Source: Arsukibacterium tuosuense (GTDB taxonomy: Bacteria > Pseudomonadota > Gammaproteobacteria > Steroidobacterales > GCA-2729495). From it: 37,951 nt of DNA. A model generated the notes under the pieces. It saw only the letters and a list, made by a program, of their open reading frames with translations, made no database searches and was not told where the DNA came from. The stretch is from the NCBI GenBank assembly GCA_945872065.1, contig CAMBYH010000015.1:1-37951 (forward strand), read 5' to 3'. Made by a program: the position numbers and the translations under genes. This document shows, in pieces, positions 25,072 to 35,497 of the stretch; the stretch's first letter is position 1, and each line of letters opens with the position of its first letter.

Positions 25072-25576
25072 TCCCGCCGCCTCCAGCCGACGGTTGCGGA
25101 CGCCTGCCTTCCAGAAAGAAGCCGTCAATGAGGAGCAGGATCACGCCCAGCGTGATCGCGGAGTCAGCCACATTGAAGGCGGGAAACGACCAGCGCTCGT
25201 AATAAACCAGGATTAAGTCGACAACGTAGCCGTGCTCGAGGCGATCGATGACGTTACCGATGGCCCCGCCCAGCACCAGAACCAGCCCCAGCGGCACCAC
25301 CACCCGATCCGGGGGCTGACGGATGAACCACCAGAGAATGATGCCGCTAACGATCAGTGCCACGCCGGTAAAGAACCAGTTCTGCCAGCCTGAGGCATTG
25401 GCCAGGAAGCTGAATGCAGCGCCCGTGTTGTGCAGGCGAACGAGGTCGAAGTAGGGCATCACGGGCAGGCGATCATAGAGCTCGAATGAGCCCATGATGA
25501 GGCGCTTCGTGACCTGGTCGATGGCGATGACCAGGACACTGATGAACAACCAGAGCAGACTCGGCCTCTTCCTCAT
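25049..25576 (-). CDS. lspA: Lipoprotein signal peptidase LspA
   Basis: A 175-residue signal peptidase II, an inner-membrane aspartic protease that removes signal peptides from prolipoproteins. The catalytic aspartates are Asp120 (HGYVVD) and Asp138 (FNVADSAI). The [11 protein letters not shown] motif and four membrane helices are present. ATG 25576 is chosen because it overlaps the ileS stop as ATGA; a GTG at 25585 is also possible. fkpB and ispH, which I recall following it in Pseudomonas, are missing; instead its end overlaps pilE. Confidence 0.96.
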   Translation of the reverse strand: MRKRPSLLWLFISVLVIAIDQVTKRLIMGSFELYDRLPVMPYFDLVRLHNTGAAFSFLANASGWQNWFFTGVALIVSGIILWWFIRQPPDRVVVPLGLVLVLGGAIGNVIDRLEHGYVVDLILVYYERWSFPAFNVADSAITLGVILLLIDGFFLEGRRPQPSAGGGGTSASSGQ

Positions 25577-28392
25577 ACGAAGCACCGGGTTTCACCACTG
25601 CCCGCCACGTTGCTGACGCAGCGACTGCAGAGGTGCGGGTGCGCTGACACAGAGCCCGTATCGGCGCGGTGGTGCCAGCAGCGCACGCACTTGGCCTCCG
25701 CCGCCGGCGCAGCCACCACCCAGAACTCGCCTCCGGGCAACGCAGTGGCCAGGGTGCCAGCCAGCGCGTCGGGTGGATGCTCTGCCGCGGACCGGACGGT
25801 AGCTGCCGACGTAATAAAGAGAAACCGCAGTTCATCGCCCAGCTGATCCAGCTGGCTACGGAGCTCGCCATCCGCGTAGATCGTCAGCGTGGCATCCAGG
25901 CTGGAGCCTATGGCGCCCGACTCACGTAAAGCCTCCAGGGCGCGGGAGGCAGGCTCACGCACGGCCAGCAGGCTCGTCCAGTCCACGGCACCGGGCGGCA
26001 TTTCCGGGAGTTCGTGCCAGACAGACAGCAGCACGGAGGCTGGCCGCTTGCCCGGCAGGAACCGCCAGATTTCCTCTGCGGTGAAGCTGAGTACTGGCGC
26101 CAGCCAGCGCACCATGGCCTCGAGGATATGCCACATGGCAGTCTGAGCCGACCGCCTTGGCAGACCACTGCGGGGCGTGGTGTAGAGGCGATCCTTGATC
26201 ACGTCCAGGTAGAACGCGCCAAGATCGACGATGCAGAAGTTATGGAGCTGCTGGTAAACCTTGTGGAACTCATAGCCCGCGTAGGCCTCGAGAATCTCAC
26301 GCTGCAGCTGGGCAGTCCGGTCGATCGCCCAGCGATCCACAGCCACCAGCGCGTCAACAGGCACCGCATCCCTCGCAGGATCGAAGCCGTCCAGGTTACC
26401 CAGCAGAAAGCGGGCCGTGTTGCGCATCCGGCGGTAGGAATCCGCCATGCGCTTCAGGATTTCCTGGGAAACGTTCATCTCACTGCTGTAGTCGCTGGAC
26501 GCAACCCACAGACGCAGGATGTCGGCACCGAGGGAGTTCATCACGGACTGGGGCGCAACGACGTTGCCCATGGACTTGGACATCTTGCGGCCCTTGTCAT
26601 CCACCGTGAAACCGTGGGTCAGGACCGCCCGGTAGGGCGCCGCCCCGTCCGTTGCCATCGCCGTGAGCAGCGAACTCTGGAACCAGCCCCGGTGCTGGTC
26701 GGAGCCCTCCAGATACAGGTCCGCAGGAAACCCGATCTCCGGGCGGCTCCGGGCAAGGCAGTGATGGACCATCCCCGAGTCCATCCAGACATCCATGGTG
26801 TCAGTGACCTGGTCGTAATCGGCGGCGGCGGCACCGAGCAGCTCTGCCGGGTCCAGCTCGAACCAGCCATCGATGCCCTGCTGCTCCATGCGCAGGGCAA
26901 CCGCCTCGATGAGCTGCAGGGTGTCCGGGTGCAGCTCGCCGGTCTGCCGATGGATGAACAGCGGAATTGGCACGCCCCAGGTCCGCTGCCGGGAAATGCA
27001 CCAGTCCGGCCGCCCGGCCACCATGCCTTCGATACGCTCCTGCCCCCACGCCGGGAACCAGCGGACGCCGGTGATGGCCTTGAGGGTCGCTTCACGGAGG
27101 TGATTCTGGTCGAGACTGATGAACCACTGGGGCGTGGCCCGGAAGATCAGCGGCGTCTTGTGGCGCCAGCAGTGCGGGTAACTGTGCTGGAACTTTTCCG
27201 TGTGCAGCAGATGGCCATTCTCCCGCAACAGTTCGACGATGCGCCCATTGCCATCCGTGATGTGCACACCGGCGAGCAGCGGCGTACCGGGCACATAGAC
27301 ACCCCGGCCATCGACGGGGTTGTCCACGGGCAGCTTATAGCGCAACCCGGACTGGTAATCGTCCTGGCCGTGGGCCGGCGCCGTGTGCACCGCGCCGGTG
27401 CCGGCATCCAGCGTCACATAGTCGGCGAGGATTACCGGGACGTCCCGGGCACAGAACGGGTGCCGGAGCGCGAGGCCCTCCAGCGCCGCCCCCTCGAAGC
27501 GGGCCAGGATGGTGGAAGTCCCGGCGCCGTAGCGGCGAAGCGCTGCGTCTGCCAGGCCTTCGGCGAGCACCAGCACAGCCGTGCCTGCGGGAAGCTCCGC
27601 GCTGACCAGGACGTAGGGCAGTTCGCCACCCAGGGCCACCGCCTGATTGGCGGGCAACGTCCAGGGCGTGGTGGTCCAGATGGGGATGGCAACGGGTGCC
27701 CCCGCTTCCAGGCCGAGACGCCGATAGAGCGCTGCCGCGTCCACCGCGTCAAAACGGGCATCCAGAGCGATGGAAGTCTTGTCGGCGTACTCGACCTCTG
27801 CTTCAGCCAGGGCTGACCGGCAGTCGAGACACCAGTGCACAGGCTTGTAGCCCCGGAGCAGGTGGCCGTTCTCGATGATCCGGGCGAAGCCGCGGATCTG
27901 CTCAGCTTCGAAGCGGGGATCCAGGGTCAGGTAGGGGCGATCCCAGTCACCGAGCACACCCAGGCGACGGAAGTCCCGGCGCTGGCTGTCCACCTGCTGC
28001 AGGGCGTACTCCCTGCAGGCCTTGCGGAACTCCGTGGCGCTCAACTTCTCCCCCACTTTGCCCTGCTTCTTCTCCACCTGATGCTCGATGGGCAGTCCGT
28101 GGCAGTCCCAGCCTGGGATATAGGGCGCATCGAAGCCCGACAGGGTTTTGGACTTGACGATGATGTCCTTGAGGACCTTGTTGACCGCATGCCCAATGTG
28201 GATGTCGCCATTGGCATAGGGCGGGCCATCGACGAGGAGAAAACGCGGCCTGCCGGCAGCGGCCTTGCGGATCTCGCCGTAGAGGTCCTGGGCGTTCCAC
28301 TCCGCCAGCATCTGGGGCTCCCGTTTCGCCAGATCGCCCTTCATCGGGAAGTCCGTGCGGGGAAGGTTCACCGTGTCCTTGTAGTCCGTCAC
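25573..28392 (-). CDS. ileS: Isoleucyl-tRNA synthetase
   Basis: A 939-residue class I aminoacyl-tRNA synthetase, a normal length for bacterial IleRS. HIGH is at 65-68 in [16 protein letters not shown] at 603-607 (RKMSKSMGN). The editing domain lies between, and the C-terminal zinc-binding end has Cys902, Cys905, Cys922 and Cys925 (CVRC...CSRC). It charges tRNA-Ile in the cytoplasm. It overlaps ribF by 4 bp upstream and lspA downstream, an operon usual in gammaproteobacteria. Confidence 0.97.
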   Translation of the reverse strand: MTDYKDTVNLPRTDFPMKGDLAKREPQMLAEWNAQDLYGEIRKAAAGRPRFLLVDGPPYANGDIHIGHAVNKVLKDIIVKSKTLSGFDAPYIPGWDCHGLPIEHQVEKKQGKVGEKLSATEFRKACREYALQQVDSQRRDFRRLGVLGDWDRPYLTLDPRFEAEQIRGFARIIENGHLLRGYKPVHWCLDCRSALAEAEVEYADKTSIALDARFDAVDAAALYRRLGLEAGAPVAIPIWTTTPWTLPANQAVALGGELPYVLVSAELPAGTAVLVLAEGLADAALRRYGAGTSTILARFEGAALEGLALRHPFCARDVPVILADYVTLDAGTGAVHTAPAHGQDDYQSGLRYKLPVDNPVDGRGVYVPGTPLLAGVHITDGNGRIVELLRENGHLLHTEKFQHSYPHCWRHKTPLIFRATPQWFISLDQNHLREATLKAITGVRWFPAWGQERIEGMVAGRPDWCISRQRTWGVPIPLFIHRQTGELHPDTLQLIEAVALRMEQQGIDGWFELDPAELLGAAAADYDQVTDTMDVWMDSGMVHHCLARSRPEIGFPADLYLEGSDQHRGWFQSSLLTAMATDGAAPYRAVLTHGFTVDDKGRKMSKSMGNVVAPQSVMNSLGADILRLWVASSDYSSEMNVSQEILKRMADSYRRMRNTARFLLGNLDGFDPARDAVPVDALVAVDRWAIDRTAQLQREILEAYAGYEFHKVYQQLHNFCIVDLGAFYLDVIKDRLYTTPRSGLPRRSAQTAMWHILEAMVRWLAPVLSFTAEEIWRFLPGKRPASVLLSVWHELPEMPPGAVDWTSLLAVREPASRALEALRESGAIGSSLDATLTIYADGELRSQLDQLGDELRFLFITSAATVRSAAEHPPDALAGTLATALPGGEFWVVAAPAAEAKCVRCWHHRADTGSVSAHPHLCSRCVSNVAGSGETRCFV

Positions 28393-29333
28393 TCGTGGGT
28401 CCTTTTATCAGCAAGCAGTCGTCGGGCCTCGGCCGCATCCAGCTCCATCTGCCGGCGCAGCGTTTCGAGGTCATCAAAGCGGGTCTCATCCCGCAGGCGG
28501 GCGACAAAATCCACGCCGAGCTGGCGGCCGTACAGGTCGCCGTCGAAGTCGAAGACATGCACTTCCAGCAAGGCCTCGACACCCGCCACCGTGGGTCGTG
28601 TGCCGAGGCTGGCCACGCCATCCCGGGTGCCCGCCTCAATACCGTGCACCCGGACGGCGAAGATACCGCTCAGGGGGCTCACAAGTCGCTGCAGCCGGAG
28701 GTTCGCGGTAGGAAACCCCAGCTGCCGGCCCAGCTGCTGCCCGCGGCCAACCCGGCCCACCATCCGGTAGGGTCGACCCAGCAACTGCCCTGCCGTGGAG
28801 AGGTCACCGGCGGCGAGGGCCTGACGGATCGCGGTGCTCGAGACCCGCAGGGCACCCACCGTGACACTCCCGACCTGCTCCACCCCAAAACCGTGTCGCT
28901 GCCCGCCCGCCTGCAGGTGGGCCAGAGTGCCGGCCCGGCCCTGGCCAAAGCGGAAATCATCCCCCACCACCAGATGCCGGACGCCCAGCAACCCGACCAG
29001 CAACTGCTCGATAAACGCCTCAGGAGACAGTTCCTGGAGGTGCTGCTCGAAGGGGGGGCAATACAGGTGGTCGATACCAAGTGACTGCAGAGCCAGGAAC
29101 TTTTCCCGCAGGCGCATGAGGCGAGCCGGCGGCTGCTGTGGACTCATGACCTCCTGGGGCGTGGGCTCAAAGCTGAAGACCAGCGAGGGCAGGTCCCTTG
29201 CGGCCGCCTGCTCCCGCACACGGTCGAGAATCCGCCGGTGCCCGAGGTGGACACCATCGAAAACTCCAATGGTTGCCACGCATCCGGACGGTACCGCTTG
29301 AACTCCTGACCTAAGCCTGCGGAAAACATGCAT
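28389..29333 (-). CDS. ribF: Bifunctional riboflavin kinase/FAD synthetase RibF
   Basis: A 314-residue RibF. The N-terminal nucleotidyltransferase has [15 protein letters not shown] (about 22-36) and [14 protein letters not shown]. The C-terminal kinase has [17 protein letters not shown] and [14 protein letters not shown]. It makes FMN and then FAD from riboflavin. Its ATGA overlaps ileS. The gap to murJ is 42 bp and carries a possible -10. FMN from this enzyme also feeds UbiX, though the genes are far apart. Confidence 0.96.
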   Translation of the reverse strand: MHVFRRLRSGVQAVPSGCVATIGVFDGVHLGHRRILDRVREQAAARDLPSLVFSFEPTPQEVMSPQQPPARLMRLREKFLALQSLGIDHLYCPPFEQHLQELSPEAFIEQLLVGLLGVRHLVVGDDFRFGQGRAGTLAHLQAGGQRHGFGVEQVGSVTVGALRVSSTAIRQALAAGDLSTAGQLLGRPYRMVGRVGRGQQLGRQLGFPTANLRLQRLVSPLSGIFAVRVHGIEAGTRDGVASLGTRPTVAGVEALLEVHVFDFDGDLYGRQLGVDFVARLRDETRFDDLETLRRQMELDAAEARRLLADKRTHE

Positions 29334-29358
29334 GGGATCGAGGGCGCCAAAAGCGGGA

Positions 29359-29364
29359 ATTATA
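29359..29364 (-). promoter_or_regulatory. Possible -10 box of an internal ribF promoter
   Basis: A perfect TATAAT on the - strand lies in the murJ-ribF gap, 25 bp before the ribF start. No clear -35 element is seen at 16-18 bp, so this is only a candidate. It would allow ribF-ileS-lspA to be made apart from murJ. Confidence 0.3.
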
Positions 29365-29375
29365 AGGTCGGCCGA

Positions 29376-30995
29376 CTACAAGTTTCGCAGCCGCATATCC
29401 GTGGGGCGCAGGCCCACGGCGAAGAGTGCCGCGAAATAGGCGAGGGCCGCACCACCGACGGCTGCCGCGAGCCAGAGGCAGCGAGTGAGCGAGCCCGCAA
29501 CCAGCCAGTCGGGGGTGGCCGGAACGGCAGACACCAGCAGTACGGCCATGACGCCGGCTGCCACGGCAACCCGCACCAGAAACTGCCCCCAGCCGGCTCC
29601 GGGCTTCAGGACTCCGGACCGCCGCAGTCCGCGATACAACAGGGCCGAGTTGATGAAGGAACCCAGGGACGTGGTGAGGGCCAGCCCCGCGTGAGGCGCC
29701 TCCCAGCCCGCCAGCGCCCAGGGCACTACCAGCAGCAGGTTGAGGACCATGGTCGAGCCCAGGGCGATCAGGCCAACGCGCACCGGCGTCCCGGTGTCCT
29801 GGCGGGCGAAGTAGCCGGGGGCGAGGACCTTCACCATGGTAAAGCCCATCAGACCCGCGGAGTAGGCAATGAGGCTGTAGCTGGACTGTTCGACGTCCTG
29901 GATGCCGAACTCGCCACCGTAGAAGAGCGTTGCCAGCAGCGGCCCGGACAGCAGCATAAGGCCGAGAGTGGCCGGCGTGACGATCAGGATCACCAGGCGC
30001 AGCGCCCAGTCCAGCGTGTTGCCGAAGTCTTCCGTCGCCCGCGCCGCGTGCTGGCGGGACAGATTGGGCAGCATCACGGTGGCGAGGGCGATACCAAACA
30101 CCCCCAGGGGAAACTCCATGATCCGGTCCGAGTAATACAGCCAGCTGATGCTGCCGGTCACCAGAAACGACGCAATGAGGGTGTCCAGCAGAATGCTGAT
30201 CTGCGCCACCGAGGAGCCAAACAGTCCCGGCACCATCAGCTTGAGAATCTTGCGCACCCCGGGATGTGTCCAGCCCCACCGGGGCAGCGGCAGGAGGCGG
30301 ATGCGCGCGAGGGATGGGAGCATGCAGAGCAACTGGACAACGCCCGCGGCAAAGACCCCGGCCGCCAGCGCCATGCCGGGCCGTGCGTAGAGAGGGGCAA
30401 CCCAGACTGCAAAGATAATCAGCACCACGTTCAGCATCACGGGCGAGAAGGCGGCGGCCACATAGCGGTGATAGGTGTTGAGGACGCCACCGGCCAGCGC
30501 GGCTAGTGACACGAACAGCAGGTAGGGAAACGTCCAGCGCAGCATGTCCACCGCGAGCGCAAAGCGCCCGGCGTCCGCTCCGCTGGTGCCGTTCGCGAAA
30601 CCAGGGGCAAACACGCCAATGAAGACCGGGGCAGCGATCGCCCCCAGGGCCGCCAGGACGGACAGCATGACCCCAAGGGTCCCGGCGGTGCGGCTGACCA
30701 GCTCCCGGACCTCCGCGTGGTCCCGGGACTGGTCATACTCGGCAAACACCGGGACGAACGCCTGGGAAAAGGAGCCCTCGGCGAAGAAGCGCCGGAAGAT
30801 ATTGGGGATCCTGAACGCCACGAAGAAGGCGTCCATGACCAGGGACGCACCGAAGTACCGGGCAAAGACAATGTCCCGGACCAGGCCGAGAACCCGTGAC
30901 AGCAGGGTCCAGACACCCACGGTGCCGGTGGACCGGAGGAGCTTGCGACCACTCGGGCCGGTGGGCTGCTTGGCGGGCTGGAGCGATTCAGTCAT
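29376..30995 (-). CDS. murJ: Lipid II flippase MurJ
   Basis: A 539-residue polytopic membrane protein with about 14 hydrophobic segments. Family sequences include LLSRVLGLVRDIVFARYFG (about 32-50), AFFVAFRIPNIFRRFFAEGSFSQAFVPVF, and TFPYLLFVSLAALAGGVLNTYHRY. It flips lipid II to the periplasm for peptidoglycan synthesis. A 25-residue hydrophilic N-terminus precedes the first helix. It is divergent from rpsT and 42 bp ahead of ribF, as in Pseudomonas. Confidence 0.96.
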   Translation of the reverse strand: MTESLQPAKQPTGPSGRKLLRSTGTVGVWTLLSRVLGLVRDIVFARYFGASLVMDAFFVAFRIPNIFRRFFAEGSFSQAFVPVFAEYDQSRDHAEVRELVSRTAGTLGVMLSVLAALGAIAAPVFIGVFAPGFANGTSGADAGRFALAVDMLRWTFPYLLFVSLAALAGGVLNTYHRYVAAAFSPVMLNVVLIIFAVWVAPLYARPGMALAAGVFAAGVVQLLCMLPSLARIRLLPLPRWGWTHPGVRKILKLMVPGLFGSSVAQISILLDTLIASFLVTGSISWLYYSDRIMEFPLGVFGIALATVMLPNLSRQHAARATEDFGNTLDWALRLVILIVTPATLGLMLLSGPLLATLFYGGEFGIQDVEQSSYSLIAYSAGLMGFTMVKVLAPGYFARQDTGTPVRVGLIALGSTMVLNLLLVVPWALAGWEAPHAGLALTTSLGSFINSALLYRGLRRSGVLKPGAGWGQFLVRVAVAAGVMAVLLVSAVPATPDWLVAGSLTRCLWLAAAVGGAALAYFAALFAVGLRPTDMRLRNL

Positions 30996-31016
30996 GCGGG
31001 CGCCAGTCTACCGACC

Positions 31017-31046
31017 TTGACTTACCCGGGGCTAAACCTGAAGAAT
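31017..31046 (+). promoter_or_regulatory. Likely rpsT promoter
   Basis: TTGACT (31017-31022) and AAGAAT (31041-31046), 18 bp apart, are a reasonable sigma-70 pair. They lie between the divergent murJ and rpsT starts, giving a leader of about 50 nt. Confidence 0.4.
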
Positions 31047-31054
31047 ACGCGCCC

Positions 31055-31072
31055 GCCGCGGCCTTCCGCGGC
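31055..31072 (+). promoter_or_regulatory. Stem-loop in the rpsT leader
   Basis: GCCGCGG-CCTT-CCGCGGC forms a perfect 7-bp stem with a 4-nt loop, 33 bp before the rpsT GTG. No T run follows, so it is not a simple terminator. An autoregulatory leader is possible. Confidence 0.45.
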
Positions 31073-31105
31073 TCCCACCTCAGCAAGACCAGTCTGGAAG
31101 TACCT

Positions 31106-31380
31106 GTGGCGAACACCAAGTCAGCAGCCAAGCGCGCCAAACAAGGCGAGCGTCGTCGTCAGCATAATGTGGCCCTCCGCTCGCGAATGCGGACCGCCAT
31201 CAAGAAGGTGGTCAAGGCCATCGAGGCCGGCGATACGGCGGAAGCCGCCAGTGCGTTCAAGGCCGGTGCCGCTGAGGTAGCGAGCATGGTGAACAAGGGC
31301 CTCACCCACAAGAACAAGGCTGCCCGGCACAAGAGCCGCCTGAACAAGGCGGTCAAGGCGCTGGCCACCAAAAAGAAGAA

Positions 31381-31384
<4 letters not shown>
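31106..31384 (+). CDS. rpsT: 30S ribosomal protein S20
   Basis: A 92-residue basic ribosomal protein beginning MANTKSAAKRAKQGERRR and ending ALATKKKK, full length for S20, which binds 16S rRNA in the small subunit. The start is GTG 31106 with GGAAG upstream. E. coli rpsT also uses a rare start (UUG) and is autoregulated at translation, as I recall. The TAG stop is the TAG of a REP element. Convergent with obgE. Confidence 0.97.
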
Positions 31385-32632
<1,248 letters not shown>

Positions 32633-32645
32633 TTGGGCCCTGAAT

Positions 32646-32921
32646 TTAGGCAGTAGCTGGTGCGGCAGCCGAAACAACGTTGACGACCCGCCGGCCGGCA
32701 GCACCCTTGATCTCAAACAGAACCACTCCATTCGCCTTGGCGAACAGGGTGTGATCGCGGCCAAGGCCCACGTTCTTGCCCGGGTGATACTGCGTGCCGC
32801 GCTGGCGCACGAGAATGTTGCCGGCGATGACTGTTTCGCCGCCGTACTTCTTCAGGCCGAGACGCTTTGACTCAGAATCGCGGCCGTTACGGGTACTGCC
32901 GCCTGCTTTCTTATGTGCCAT
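32646..32921 (-). CDS. rpmA: 50S ribosomal protein L27
   Basis: A 91-residue L27 with the conserved start [20 protein letters not shown] and [17 protein letters not shown] and [10 protein letters not shown] motifs. Full length. Its N-terminal tail reaches the peptidyl transferase centre. It follows rplU after an 85-bp gap that holds a tandem repeat. Confidence 0.97.
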   Translation of the reverse strand: MAHKKAGGSTRNGRDSESKRLGLKKYGGETVIAGNILVRQRGTQYHPGKNVGLGRDHTLFAKANGVVLFEIKGAAGRRVVNVVSAAAPATA

Positions 32922-32950
32922 GACTTAAATCCCTCGAAGTTTGTGTTCGG

Positions 32951-33010
32951 GCGCCGCAGGCCGTAGTGCGGCGCCGCCGGCTGTAATCAGGCGCCGCCGG
33001 CTGTAATCAG
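32951..33010. repeat. Three tandem 20-bp units at the rplU stop codon
   Basis: The unit GCGCCGCCGGCTGTAATCAG is present at 32971-32990 and 32991-33010 without mismatch, with a diverged copy at 32951-32970 (GCGCCGCAGGCCGTAGTGCG). The rightmost unit contains the rplU stop (33007-33009), and a fourth, partial match to its start lies in the last rplU codons. Confidence 0.85.
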
Positions 33011-33324
33011 GCGCCGCCAGCGATGCCGGTGATTTCCACCAGGGTAAACGCCTGCCGGTGGCCGTGCATGCGCTTGTAGGTTGTGCGGCGCTTGAACTTG
33101 ATGACGGTTAGTTTGTCGTGACGATCCTGGGCCACCACGGTGCCGGTAACCTTGGCCCCGGAGATCAGCGGCTTGCCCACCTGGACCGTGGCACCCTCGC
33201 CAACCATCAGGACCTCGGCGAACTCGACGGTGTCGCCGGCAGCCGCATCGAGTTTTTCGACTTTAACTTTTTCGCCCTGGCTGGCGCGGTACTGCTTGCC
33301 ACCGGTCTTGAACACTGCGTACAT
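33007..33324 (-). CDS. rplU: 50S ribosomal protein L21
   Basis: A 105-residue L21 starting MYAVFKTGGKQYRASQGEKV and ending with the usual RRTTYKRMHGHRQAFTLVEITGI stretch. ATG 33324 is chosen; an open frame continues upstream to 33444 but is not part of L21. First gene of rplU-rpmA-obgE. In most relatives it faces ispB directly; here a nuclease gene intervenes. Confidence 0.97.
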   Translation of the reverse strand: MYAVFKTGGKQYRASQGEKVKVEKLDAAAGDTVEFAEVLMVGEGATVQVGKPLISGAKVTGTVVAQDRHDKLTVIKFKRRTTYKRMHGHRQAFTLVEITGIAGGA

Positions 33325-33416
33325 CGGATTATTCCTTGAAGATCTGGTCCCGGTGGCGGTCCCGGGTGGGGGCTGAACACAACCCCTCGAAAAGCCAACG
33401 AATTCTAGAGGGTTAG

Positions 33417-34256
33417 CTACCGGGTGGCAACCTCTGTGTCGCACTGGCCCGGGGCACCCAGCAGCGCGTTCAGGCGCCCGGCGAGGCGCCGGCCCGCCTG
33501 GAGCAGTCGCTGCTCGACAATGGCACTGGCCTGCTCCAGATAGGCGGTCGGGAGGGCCACAGGCACGCCCACCGCGGGGGCCGGGTAGTCATACACCTGG
33601 GACCGGAGCGCCTGGCTCTCCCGGGCCCAGTCTGCGGGGCTTGCCCGGAGCCAGCGCCGCAGGTCAGCGGTCGCTGGATCGGGCAGCCTTTGGGCCCTTT
33701 CCCGGGCGTTCCGGCTGCCGGTGGGTGGGAGTTGCTCCCCGTCCCAGACCGCGTGGAGATTGGTCGTCCGGCCTGCCAGCACCACAGGAATGAGGTTGCC
33801 GCCCCGATCGCTGGCGCGGCCCACGTGCAGCGGCTGGTGCAGATCGACGACGAAGTGCACGACGAAGCGCAGAGCCTGGCCCCGGCGCCGGTTACCCAGG
33901 GACGTATCGGCCAGCTCCTGCTCGAAGCGCTCAAGGGCAGCGAGCACGTTGTCGGGGCTCTGGCGAGCAGCCCGGGCGATCGAGCCGCGATCGCTCACGT
34001 TCAGGAAGTGCCAGGGCTTCGTGTGCTCCCACTCGGGCAGCTGGCGAATCCAGTCTGGCCACAGGCCTGCTTCCGCGAGCGGCATGCCCGCGAGCAACGG
34101 CTGGAGGGCAATCCGGGTTTCAGCGCAGAGGTGCTGCTCAGCAAGGTACCCGGCCACCCGGTGACCGGCAGGGCCGAAGGCGTGGACTGAAACCGACGAC
34201 AGCGCTGCGGCAATCAGCAGCGCCGCGGTGACCGCATGGTGTACAGAGCGCCGCAT
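33417..34256 (-). CDS. Exported S1/P1-type nuclease
   Basis: A 279-residue secreted zinc nuclease. A signal peptide (about 1-26, ending SVSVHA) is followed by FGPAGHRVAGYLAE. Further zinc-site motifs are WPDWIR, WHFLN, HFVVDLHQPLHVG (H-x4-D-x-H, then QPLH) and DRGGN, and NLHAVWD. S1/P1 enzymes cleave single-stranded nucleic acids with three zinc ions, the first bound by an N-terminal Trp; here the mature N-terminus would be Phe. ATG 34256 gives a normal signal peptide. It starts 22 bp from the divergent ispB start. Confidence 0.9.
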   Translation of the reverse strand: MRRSVHHAVTAALLIAAALSSVSVHAFGPAGHRVAGYLAEQHLCAETRIALQPLLAGMPLAEAGLWPDWIRQLPEWEHTKPWHFLNVSDRGSIARAARQSPDNVLAALERFEQELADTSLGNRRRGQALRFVVHFVVDLHQPLHVGRASDRGGNLIPVVLAGRTTNLHAVWDGEQLPPTGSRNARERAQRLPDPATADLRRWLRASPADWARESQALRSQVYDYPAPAVGVPVALPTAYLEQASAIVEQRLLQAGRRLAGRLNALLGAPGQCDTEVATR

Positions 34257-34278
34257 CGCGGGCATTATTCTTCTCGCA

Positions 34279-35277
34279 ATGCATCTCGTCCAACCGGAAT
34301 TCCCACGATTTGACCTGGAAGCAGTGCGTGCCCTGCTGGGGGACGACTGGCCGGCGGTCAATCGGGAAATCACCGCACGCCTCCGCAGCGACGTGGCCCT
34401 GGTGAACAGCGTCTCCCACTACATCGTGGGCGGCGGCGGCAAGCGTTTGCGACCCCTGATCACCCTCCTCGCTGCCCGGGCCTGCGGCTACCGCGGTGAC
34501 CGGCACATCATCACGGCCGCCATCATCGAGTTCATTCACACCGCTACCCTGCTCCATGACGACGTGGTGGACGCGTCCGACCTGCGCCGCGGGCAGGACA
34601 CGGCCAACAGCGTCTTTGGCAACGAGGCGAGCGTGCTCGTGGGTGATTTCCTGTACTCGCGGGCCTTCCAGCTGATGGTCCAGGTCGGCCAGATGCGCAT
34701 CATGGACGTGCTGGCCGATGCCACGAACACCATTGCCGAAGGCGAAGTCCTGCAGCTGATGAACTGCAAGGACCCGGAGACCACCGAACAACGGTACATG
34801 GACGTCATCTACCGGAAGACCGCCCGCCTCTTCGAGGCCGGCGCCCAGATCGGCGCCATCCTTGCGGACCAGACCCGGGCGGTCGAAGAAGCCCTGGTGG
34901 ACTACGGGCGGGAGCTGGGCCTGGCCTTTCAGCTGGTGGACGATGCGCTGGATTACAGCGCCAACCCTGGCGAACTGGGCAAGCAGGTGGGTGATGACCT
35001 CGCCGAAGGCAAGCCGACGCTGCCGCTGATCTACGCACTGCAACGGGGCTCGCCGAAGGAACAGGTAATGATCCGCCGGGCGATCGAGCGGGGCGGCCGG
35101 GAAGACATCCGCGCCATTCAGGCGGCCATCCAGTCCACCGGGGCCCTCGCCTACACGGCGTCCAAGGCCAGGGATTCCGCCGCGCGGGCCCGGGCAGCCC
35201 TCGGGCCCGTGCCTGATTCCCCCTTCAAGACCGCCCTGAACGACCTGGCGGACTTCGCTGTAGAGCGCCGTTACTGA
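34279..35277 (+). CDS. ispB: Octaprenyl/polyprenyl diphosphate synthase IspB
   Basis: A 332-residue trans-prenyltransferase that makes the ubiquinone side chain. GGKRLRP (53-59), first aspartate-rich motif DDVVD (94-98) and second DDALD (221-225) are present, with LAEGKPTLPLI after it. ATG 34279 is chosen as it matches the usual start close to the first helix; an in-frame start at 34228 would run into the nuclease gene. A tRNA-Pro follows 66 bp downstream. Confidence 0.96.
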   Translation: MHLVQPEFPRFDLEAVRALLGDDWPAVNREITARLRSDVALVNSVSHYIVGGGGKRLRPLITLLAARACGYRGDRHIITAAIIEFIHTATLLHDDVVDASDLRRGQDTANSVFGNEASVLVGDFLYSRAFQLMVQVGQMRIMDVLADATNTIAEGEVLQLMNCKDPETTEQRYMDVIYRKTARLFEAGAQIGAILADQTRAVEEALVDYGRELGLAFQLVDDALDYSANPGELGKQVGDDLAEGKPTLPLIYALQRGSPKEQVMIRRAIERGGREDIRAIQAAIQSTGALAYTASKARDSAARARAALGPVPDSPFKTALNDLADFAVERRY

Positions 35278-35303
35278 CGCCATCCGCTGCCGGCGTATAC
35301 AAT
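35274..35303 (+). promoter_or_regulatory. Possible promoter of tRNA-Pro
   Basis: CTGACG (35274-35279, at the end of ispB) and TACAAT (35298-35303) with 18-bp spacing form a fair sigma-70 pair ahead of the tRNA gene. Confidence 0.4.
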
Positions 35304-35311
35304 GGCCGCCG

Positions 35312-35330
35312 CTGCGGGCAAGCCCCGCAG
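35312..35330 (+). other. Stem-loop in the tRNA-Pro leader
   Basis: CTGCGGG-CAAGC-CCCGCAG forms a perfect 7-bp stem, 13 bp before the tRNA 5' end. No T run follows. It may guide 5' processing or end ispB mRNA. Confidence 0.4.
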
Positions 35331-35343
35331 ATCGAAACCCGTT

Positions 35344-35420
35344 CGGGGTGTAGCTCAGCTTGGTAGAGCGCTTGCTTCGGGAGCAAGAGGTCGCAGGTTC
35401 GAATCCTGTCACCCCGACCA
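35344..35420 (+). tRNA. tRNA-Pro (anticodon CGG)
   Basis: Complete cloverleaf: acceptor CGGGGTG with CACCCCG (the C1-G72 pair is typical of bacterial tRNA-Pro), D arm AGCTCAGCTTGGTAGAGC, anticodon stem CTTGC/GCAAG with loop TTCGGGA (anticodon CGG), T arm with GGTTCGAATCC. Discriminator A and an encoded CCA (35418-35420). Confidence 0.96.
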
Positions 35421-35434
35421 ATCACGCCCAACAA

Positions 35435-35477
35435 TAAAAAAGCCCCGGCCGCATGCGCGACCGGGGCTCTTGTTTTT
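35435..35477. terminator. Bidirectional intrinsic terminator
   Basis: AGCCCCGG (35441-35448) pairs with CCGGGGCT (35461-35468). A T run (35473-35477) follows on the + strand and an A run (35435-35441) gives a T run on the - strand. It serves both tRNA-Pro and the convergent ompA-like gene. Confidence 0.85.
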
Positions 35478-35497
35478 CGCGTTGGACGACCTGGCGC

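Noticed and set aside
26014-27816. A 600-codon open frame on + opposite ileS
   Set aside because: It lies wholly antisense to clear IleRS sequence with catalytic motifs, and its translation is rich in Arg, Gly, His and Pro with no recognisable domain. Long antisense frames are common in GC-rich DNA.
32951-33010. CRISPR-like array
   Set aside because: The 20-bp units are directly adjacent with no spacers, and they derive from the end of rplU. It is a tandem duplication.
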